Part shown: one piece after another, positions 25,315-30,280 of the stretch | Numbering within the stretch: the first letter of the stretch is position 1 | How the letters are laid out: every line of letters starts with the position of its first letter | NCBI GenBank assembly: GCA_007136565.1 | Contig: SLGS01000138.1 | Span: 1 to 30,280, forward strand | Source of the DNA: Clostridia bacterium | GTDB taxonomy: Bacteria; Bacillota; Sulfobacillia; SLMV01 | Direction: 5' to 3' | DNA: 30,280 nucleotides | Notes under the pieces: model-generated | What the model was told of the DNA's origin: nothing | What the model saw: the letters and a program-made list of their open reading frames with translations, nothing else | Database searches by the model: none | Translations under genes and position numbers: made by a program

Positions 25315-26164
25315 TATCTTTACCCCTCAACAATTGGGCGAGGGCATCTATGCCCTCATCGACGGTCAATACATCCAGGGGAACCGACAATCCGGCTCGC
25401 CTCATTGCCAGCATGACGTGCGTCACCCGGGGAACGTCCAGGGAAAGCGAGGACAGATCCTCCAGGCGGGAGAAAACATCCCGCTTGCTGCCATCCATGG
25501 CGACGGCACCTTCGGATAGAACGACTATGCGATTGACCAATTGCGCCATGTCCTCCATGCTGTGAGACACCATGATCATCGTCATACCCGCCCGATTGAG
25601 CTCCCGCAATCTGCCGACCAGGCTGGCGCGTCCGCGAGGATCCAGCCCACTGGTGGGCTCATCTAGGATGAGGACATCACCCTTCATGGCGAGTACCCCG
25701 GCGATGGCAACTCGCCGCATCTGGCCACCCGATAACTCGAAGGGAGATCGCTCGAGGATTTCCTCGTCGAGGCCGACGGCCCCGGCGGCCCATGCGACGC
25801 GATCGGCAATGTCGTCGTCATCCAACTCCAGATTCTTGGGGCCAAAGGCGATGTCCGCCCAAACCGTTTCCTCGAACAGCTGGTGCTCCGGGTACTGAAA
25901 CACCATGCCTACCTTGCGCCGAAGATCGCGGAGCGCCTTGCGGTCTTTCCCGACTTCGACGCCATCCACGAGCACCCGTCCCTCGCTAGGGAACAGCAAT
26001 CCGTTCATGTGCTGAACCAGGGTGGATTTACCCGACCCCGTCGGGCCGACTATACCCAAAAAATCCCCGTCCTCGACGCCAATACTGACGTCGGACAGGG
26101 CGCGGTGCTCCCAGGGTGTTCCGGGGGCATACACGTAGGTTACGTTTTCGAGCGCAATTGACAT
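25301..26164 (-). CDS. ecfA2: ECF transporter ATPase EcfA2
   Basis: 287 residues, ABC ATPase of the cobalt/vitamin ECF class. Walker A GPTGSGKST at 40-48, Q-loop MVFQYPEHQLF, signature LSGGQMRR, Walker B LILDEPTSGLD and switch histidine in MVSHSMEDM. The signature LSGGQMRRVAIAGVLAM and YPEHQLFEETV are typical of the second EcfA paralogue. The C-terminal EcfA-specific extension (about 225-287) helps heterodimerise. ATG 26164 with GGAGG six bases upstream; overlaps ecfA1 by 25 bp. Confidence 0.95.
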   Translation of the reverse strand: MSIALENVTYVYAPGTPWEHRALSDVSIGVEDGDFLGIVGPTGSGKSTLVQHMNGLLFPSEGRVLVDGVEVGKDRKALRDLRRKVGMVFQYPEHQLFEETVWADIAFGPKNLELDDDDIADRVAWAAGAVGLDEEILERSPFELSGGQMRRVAIAGVLAMKGDVLILDEPTSGLDPRGRASLVGRLRELNRAGMTMIMVSHSMEDMAQLVNRIVVLSEGAVAMDGSKRDVFSRLEDLSSLSLDVPRVTHVMLAMRRAGLSVPLDVLTVDEGIDALAQLLRGKDSASQ

Positions 26165-27000
26165 ACTGCCTCCACGAGATCATCCAGCCCTGTTATGGTC
26201 CGGTCTACCGCGTAACCGCGTTCATTGAGACCTCGCGCGAGCGCGGTTACGACGGGGACATCCAGTCCCACGGCGTTGAGATCGATGCCGTCTCCGAAAA
26301 CCGAGGAGGATGTACCGTCAGCCACTATTGTACCCTCGCTGAACACGACTACCCGATCTGCCTCGAGCGCTTCCTCCATGAAGTGGGTTATGAAAACCAC
26401 TGCCAGATTGTGTTCCCGGCAAAGGTGTTTTACTGTGTCCATGACGTCGATCCGGCCGCGGGGGTCGAGCATCGAAGTCGCTTCATCCATGACGATGCAC
26501 TCGGGTTGCATAGCCAAGACTGCAGCTATGGCCACCCTCTGCTTCTGACCCCCGGAAAGATTATGGGGCTCCCGGTGTCGCACTTCTCCGAGCCCGATCT
26601 CGGCCAGTACTCTATCGATTGCTTCGTGCATCTCCTCGGTGGGCACCCCGAGGTTTTCGAGGCCGAAAGCGACCTCTTCTTCGACGGTGGTGCTGACCAA
26701 CTGGTTATCGGGGTTTTGAAACACCATACCCACCGTGCGCCGAATATCCCATACTTTGTCATCATCCGCGGCCGACTTGCCGTCGACGATAACCTCGCCC
26801 TCGGTGGGTACCAGGAGTGCATTCATCATCTTCGCCAGGGTCGATTTACCCGATCCGTTACTCCCTACCACGGCGATGAATTCGCCGCGCTCGATGCGAA
26901 GGTCGACTCCCCTAACGGCGGGGATCTCTCCCTCTTCACCTCGACGATAGGTGTAACTGGCCCCTCGGAATTCGATCAGGGGGGGGCCCGCAGTGTTCAC
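26140..27000 (-). CDS. ecfA1: ECF transporter ATPase EcfA1
   Basis: 286 residues from GTG 27000, chosen because GAGGGAGG (27015-27008) lies eight bases upstream; a TTG at 27018 has nothing suitable ahead of it. Walker A GSNGSGKST at 46-54, Q-loop MVFQNPDNQLVSTTVEEEVAFG (the typical EcfA1 pattern), signature LSGGQKQR, Walker B CIVMDEATSMLDPRGR, H-loop FITHFMEEA. Partner of EcfA2 in the heterodimeric ATPase that drives EcfT. The ribosome binding site overlaps the rplQ stop, so it is expressed from the ribosomal transcript. Confidence 0.95.
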   Translation of the reverse strand: MNTAGPPLIEFRGASYTYRRGEEGEIPAVRGVDLRIERGEFIAVVGSNGSGKSTLAKMMNALLVPTEGEVIVDGKSAADDDKVWDIRRTVGMVFQNPDNQLVSTTVEEEVAFGLENLGVPTEEMHEAIDRVLAEIGLGEVRHREPHNLSGGQKQRVAIAAVLAMQPECIVMDEATSMLDPRGRIDVMDTVKHLCREHNLAVVFITHFMEEALEADRVVVFSEGTIVADGTSSSVFGDGIDLNAVGLDVPVVTALARGLNERGYAVDRTITGLDDLVEAVCQLRSKT

Positions 27001-27014
27001 CGCGAGCGCCTCCC

Positions 27015-27353
27015 TCAAACCAGTTCCAAGATGGCCATCGGGGCGCCATCGCCCCGACGCGGGGCCGTCTTAAGTATGCGTGTATACCCCCCGGGGCGGT
27101 CTTGATAACGGGGCCCCAGGGTCTCGACGATCTTCTTCGCCACATCCTCTTCATTGACGAACGATAGGATCTGGCGGAAGGCGTGCAGGTCGCCGCGCTT
27201 TCCGAGAGTGATCAGTTTTTCAACAAGGGGCTGAGCAGCCTGGGCCCTCGCGTGGGTGGTCTCAACCCGCTCGTGGTTGAGAACCGAAGTGACGAGTCCC
27301 CGCAGTAGGGCTCTTCGCTCATCCTTGGGTCGATTCAGCTTCTTGGGACGCAC
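27015..27353 (-). CDS. rplQ: 50S ribosomal protein L17
   Basis: 112 residues, normal bacterial L17: RPKKLNRPKDERRALLRGLVTSVLNHERVETTHARAQAAQPLVEKLITLGKRG, ending with a GGYTRILKTAPRRGDGAPMAILELV block. The GTG start at 27353 is aligned with the family; GGAG is about ten bases upstream. It lies 43 bp after rpoA. Confidence 0.97.
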   Translation of the reverse strand: MRPKKLNRPKDERRALLRGLVTSVLNHERVETTHARAQAAQPLVEKLITLGKRGDLHAFRQILSFVNEEDVAKKIVETLGPRYQDRPGGYTRILKTAPRRGDGAPMAILELV

Positions 27354-27396
27354 GTAGCGCCATCTCCCCTCAAGTCACGATCTGTTCCACACTGTG

Positions 27397-28350
27397 TCAT
27401 TCCGAGTCTGAATCCGCCAGCTCGAGATCGTGCTCTTTAAGCTTTTCGGTTACTTCCTCCAAAGACTTGTCTCCGAGGTTTCGGATCTTCAGCATTTCCG
27501 CAGGTGTGTACGCGATCAATTGACCGATGGTATCGATACCGGCACGCTTGAGACAATTGAAGGATCGTACCGAAAGCCCGAGCTCCTCTATACTCCGTTC
27601 GAGCAAACGGTTCCGCTCTTCTTCCTCCGGTTCCACCATTATCTCCGGAGTGTCCTCGGCGCGCTCGGTCAAGCCCACGAATAGGGCCAGGTGTTCGCGT
27701 ATCACCTTTGCGGCCAAACCGACGGCTTCGTCGGCGGTGATGCTTCCGTTGGTCCAAACCTCAAGTACCAAGCGATCGTAATCCGTGATTTGACCGACGC
27801 GAGTATTCTCCACCGAGAAGTTCACCCTGCGTACCGGGCTAAAGAGACTGTCCACGGCGATGACGCCGATGGCCTGTCCTTCCTCCTTATTGTCCCGCGC
27901 GGGAGCATAACCTCGCCCCTGCTTCACGATCAGTTCCATGAAGAGACGGGCGCGATGATCCAGAGTCGCGATGTGGACATCTGGATTAAGGAGGTCTACG
28001 TCGGCGGGCAACTTGAGATCGGCGCCGGTAATCTTGCCCTCACCCTCGACTTCCAGCGTCAAGCGCTGTGGCTCGGGAGAGTGGACCTCTAGCACCAGTT
28101 CTTTGAGATTCATGATTATTTCGGTAACGTCTTCGACGACACCCGGCACCGTATCGAACTGGTGTCTGACACCTTCGATCTCGATGGAGGTTACCGCAGC
28201 CCCCGGGATCGAGGACAGGAGTACTCGCCTCAGTGAGTTACCGAGCGTAGTACCATATCCCCTCTCCAGGGGTTCGACTACGAACCTCTGGTAGGACCCA
28301 TCTTCGCTGCCATCCTCACATCGGATGGTCGGTCTTTCTATCTCTAGCAT
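27397..28350 (-). CDS. rpoA: DNA-directed RNA polymerase alpha subunit
   Basis: 317 residues. The N-terminal assembly domain holds FVVEPLERGYGTTLGNSLRRVLLSSIPGAAVTSIEI. The C-terminal domain (about 250-317) holds IEELGLSVRSFNCLKRAGIDTIGQLIAYTPAEMLKIRNLGDKSLEEVTEKL, which contacts UP elements and activators. ATG 28350 with a GGGGGCGG-type site. Follows rpsD by 39 bp and precedes rplQ by 43 bp, the conserved alpha-operon order. Confidence 0.98.
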   Translation of the reverse strand: MLEIERPTIRCEDGSEDGSYQRFVVEPLERGYGTTLGNSLRRVLLSSIPGAAVTSIEIEGVRHQFDTVPGVVEDVTEIIMNLKELVLEVHSPEPQRLTLEVEGEGKITGADLKLPADVDLLNPDVHIATLDHRARLFMELIVKQGRGYAPARDNKEEGQAIGVIAVDSLFSPVRRVNFSVENTRVGQITDYDRLVLEVWTNGSITADEAVGLAAKVIREHLALFVGLTERAEDTPEIMVEPEEEERNRLLERSIEELGLSVRSFNCLKRAGIDTIGQLIAYTPAEMLKIRNLGDKSLEEVTEKLKEHDLELADSDSE

Positions 28351-28389
28351 CCGCCGCCCCCCTACATCATGTTAACCGGACGCAATTGC

Positions 28390-29019
28390 TCAACGAGAGT
28401 ACATCTCTACGATGAGGTGTTCCTTGACGGGAATATCGATGTCTTCGCGGTTCGGAAGCCTTACCACGGTCCCGCGGTAATTCTCCCAATCCATATCGAG
28501 CCACTCGACGATCCCGCGGGTAGCGGCCATCTCGGCCATTTCCTGGAATCGAGGTAGCTGACGGGATCCTTGCTTCAGTTCGATTACATCGCCCTCGCGG
28601 ACCTCGTAAGAAGGGATGTCGGTCTTGCGACCATTGACGTGGAAGTGCCCGTGGCGAACCATCTGGCGCGCCTCGGTACGGGAAGAAGCGAGCCCGAATC
28701 GGTAGACCACGTTATCGAGACGCCGTTCCAGCGATTGCAGCAGCAATTCACCGGTTACGCCCTTGCGACGCGTAGCCTGTTCATAATACCGATGGAACTG
28801 ATCTTCCATTACTCCGTAGATGCGACGGGTCTTCTGCTTTTCTCTGAGCTGGAGCCCGTATTCGCTCTGCTTGCGGCGACGACTCTGCCCGTGTTCTCCC
28901 GGCGGATATCCACGGCGGTCCATCGCGCATTTCTCAGTGTAGCATCTATCGCCCTTGAGAAAGAGCTTATCGCCCTCGCGCCGACATATTCGGCAACTCG
29001 GGCCAGTATACCTAGCCAA
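28390..29019 (-). CDS. rpsD: 30S ribosomal protein S4
   Basis: 209 residues. It has the zinc-binding (C+) N-terminus with four cysteines at 9, 12, 26 and 31, then RRGYPPGEHGQSRRRKQSEYGLQLREKQK and the S4 RNA-binding domain RRLDNVVYRFGLASSRTEARQMVRHGHFHVNGRKTDIPSYEVREGDVIEL. TTG start at 29019 with AGGAGG eight bases upstream. Location between rpsK and rpoA is the arrangement of clostridia and many other phyla, unlike Bacillus, where rpsD is elsewhere. Confidence 0.97.
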   Translation of the reverse strand: MARYTGPSCRICRREGDKLFLKGDRCYTEKCAMDRRGYPPGEHGQSRRRKQSEYGLQLREKQKTRRIYGVMEDQFHRYYEQATRRKGVTGELLLQSLERRLDNVVYRFGLASSRTEARQMVRHGHFHVNGRKTDIPSYEVREGDVIELKQGSRQLPRFQEMAEMAATRGIVEWLDMDWENYRGTVVRLPNREDIDIPVKEHLIVEMYSR

Positions 29020-29041
29020 AATTCAAACCTCCTAACATACT

Positions 29042-29437
29042 TCAGCGACGCCGTTTCGGCGGACGACACCCGTTATGCGGTATCGGGGTGACATCCTTGA
29101 TTAGAGTGATCTCCAGGCCCGCAGCCTGAAGCGACCTTATAGCCGCTTCCCTGCCGGATCCGGGTCCCTTTACAAACACGGAGACTACGCGTAGCCCATG
29201 GACCATAGCATCCCTGGCCGCCTTCTCAGCCGCCATACCCGCGGCAAAGGGCGTGCTCTTACGTGAGCCCTTGAATCCCACGGTACCAGAGGTTCCCCAC
29301 GCGATGGCGTTACCACCTTCGTCGGTGATGGTAACGGTGGTGTTATTGAAGGTCGACTTGATATATACGTGACCCTTTTCAACGTTCTTCCGGACGCGCC
29401 GGCGGGAACGAGTTGTTCTTGCTCTCCTCCTGGCCAT
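29042..29437 (-). CDS. rpsK: 30S ribosomal protein S11
   Basis: 131 residues from ATG 29437, chosen because GAGGAGGG stands about five bases upstream and the basic N-terminus MARRRARTTRSRRRVRKNVEKG follows; an earlier in-frame start at 29452 adds five residues. KGHVYIKSTFNNTTVTITDEGGN and the end DVTPIPHNGCRPPKRRR are S11 signatures. Confidence 0.97.
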   Translation of the reverse strand: MARRRARTTRSRRRVRKNVEKGHVYIKSTFNNTTVTITDEGGNAIAWGTSGTVGFKGSRKSTPFAAGMAAEKAARDAMVHGLRVVSVFVKGPGSGREAAIRSLQAAGLEITLIKDVTPIPHNGCRPPKRRR

Positions 29438-29483
29438 TTCAACCCTCCTCAACTTTTCAAGATCATACGAACGAAAACTCTAT

Positions 29484-29846
29484 TTAGCGACGCCCCGGGC
29501 GACGGGTCGGGCCCTTGCGGGTTCGGGCATTGGTCTTAGTCCTTTGTCCGCGGACGGGCATTCCCCGCCTATGGCGAATCCCACGATAGGATCCTATGTC
29601 GACGAGGCGCTTGATGTCCTGCTGCCTCTCTCGTCTCAGGTCACCTTCGACGCGATACTCTTCGTCGATCAAGCGCCTGATGTTGTTTATCTCGGCCTCG
29701 GAGAGGTCCTTCACCCTGATAGAGTTATCCACTCCGGCCTCTTCAACTATGCGTCTCGCTAGGGAAGCACCTATCCCGTAAATCCGGGTCAATGCCACCT
29801 CTACGCGCTTCTCCCTGGGGAGATCGACGCCAGCTATGCGAGCCAT
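29484..29846 (-). CDS. rpsM: 30S ribosomal protein S13
   Basis: 120 residues. MARIAGVDLPREKRVEVALTRIYGIGASLARRI at the start and the basic C-terminal tail RGIRHRRGMPVRGQRTKTNARTRKGPTR contact 16S rRNA and the A/P-site tRNAs. ATG 29846 with GGAGGTGAG upstream. 46 bp before rpsK. Confidence 0.97.
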   Translation of the reverse strand: MARIAGVDLPREKRVEVALTRIYGIGASLARRIVEEAGVDNSIRVKDLSEAEINNIRRLIDEEYRVEGDLRRERQQDIKRLVDIGSYRGIRHRRGMPVRGQRTKTNARTRKGPTRRPGRR

Positions 29847-29868
29847 TCTTGCTCACCTCCGCAGTCCG

Positions 29869-29982
29869 TCAGCCTTGGCGCTGTTTGTGTTTGGGATTAT
29901 CGCAGATCACCATGAGAATCCCGTGTCTGCGTATTATCTTGCACTTGTCACACATCTTCTTTACCGACGCTCGAACTTTCAC
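29869..29982 (-). CDS. rpmJ: 50S ribosomal protein L36
   Basis: 37 codons, GTG start at 29982: MKVRASVKKMCDKCKIIRRH followed by GILMVICDNPKHKQRQG. The zinc ligands C11, C14, C27 and H32 are present (C+ form). The gene is short but unmistakable, located between infA and rpsM as expected. Upstream GGGGG about eight bases away is a modest ribosome binding site. Confidence 0.97.
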   Translation of the reverse strand: MKVRASVKKMCDKCKIIRRHGILMVICDNPKHKQRQG

Positions 29983-30031
29983 GGGTCATACCCCCAAGAG
30001 AGAATAAATCCGGACCGGTCCGCCCCGGGGC

Positions 30032-30253
30032 CTAAGACCGGTGCCTCCACGTTATCCTTCCCCGGGTGAGATCGTAAGGTGACAGTTCCACCGTCACCCG
30101 ATCTCCGGGTAGGATGCGTATATAGCTCATCCGAATCTTCCCCGAGATATGGGCGAGAATCTTGTGCCCGTTTTCCAACTCGATTTGAAACATGCCCCCG
30201 GGGAGGGGCTCCACTACCGTTCCTTCAACCTCGATGACATCTTTTTTAGCCAT
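30032..30253 (-). CDS. infA: Translation initiation factor IF-1
   Basis: 73 residues from ATG 30253; the frame stays open seven codons further upstream to a GTG at 30274 but IF-1 proteins begin MAKKDVIEVEG. Single OB fold: VVEPLPGGMFQIELENGHKILAHISGKIRMSYIRILPGDRVTVELSPYDLTRGRI. Binds the ribosomal A site during initiation. Upstream GAGGGGG is about twelve bases away. First gene seen of the ribosomal cluster; sequence beyond 30253 is too short to identify the gene upstream. Confidence 0.97.
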   Translation of the reverse strand: MAKKDVIEVEGTVVEPLPGGMFQIELENGHKILAHISGKIRMSYIRILPGDRVTVELSPYDLTRGRITWRHRS

Positions 30254-30280
30254 CTGCTTGACCAGCCCCCTCACCGTCGC

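Overview
The window looks like a chromosomal segment of a moderately GC-rich, Gram-positive-type bacterium, most likely a deep-branching member of the Bacillota (Firmicutes). The evidence is the ctsR-mcsA-mcsB-clpC operon, a T-box leader in front of proC, and the order infA-rpmJ-rpsM-rpsK-rpsD-rpoA-rplQ-ecfA1-ecfA2-ecfT-truA-rplM-rpsI. Many genes start with TTG or GTG, each behind a strong purine-rich ribosome binding site. No species-level call is possible from the sequence alone. I saw no insertion sequences, phage genes or CRISPR arrays.

Layout. 1-4800 (minus strand): the heat-shock operon ctsR, mcsA, mcsB, clpC, with a clear promoter and three tandem CtsR-like heptads between promoter and ctsR start. 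4833-6120 (minus): proC with its own promoter, a T-box leader containing an intrinsic terminator, and a strong terminator behind the gene. 6202-6714 (plus): a small DUF559/Vsr-like nuclease, convergent with the next gene across a 13-bp terminator hairpin. 6788-10122 (minus): an EF-G-like GTPase with altered GTPase motifs and an exported TIM-barrel 'putative glycoside hydrolase'.

10192-16729: a catabolic-looking locus. A YtcJ-type amidohydrolase is divergent from an apparent operon of RpiR/SIS regulator, class III aminotransferase, CaiB/BaiF CoA-transferase and thiolase. The last three enzymes together would suffice to take a beta-amino acid to a beta-keto acid, then a beta-ketoacyl-CoA, then acetyl-CoA plus acyl-CoA. 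This is inference. 16809-16925: tRNA-Arg(CCG) with a near-consensus promoter.

16932-22501 (minus): a Fur-family regulator translationally coupled to a half-length UPF0016 cation transporter (manganese homeostasis suspected). Upstream of it lies an apparent four-gene operon: a LigB-like/AMMECR1 fusion, its partner radical SAM enzyme (AmmeMemoRadiSam), ornithine carbamoyltransferase, and a cyclic-2,3-diphosphoglycerate-synthetase-like GTPase-type protein. This last linkage is the best candidate for an undescribed functional system in the window.

22847-30253 (minus): the downstream end of the ribosomal protein/alpha-operon region, with the ECF transporter energising module and truA inserted between rplQ and rplM as in other Bacillota. 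The 405-bp stretch 22442-22846 holds only a promoter and a doubtful small ORF.
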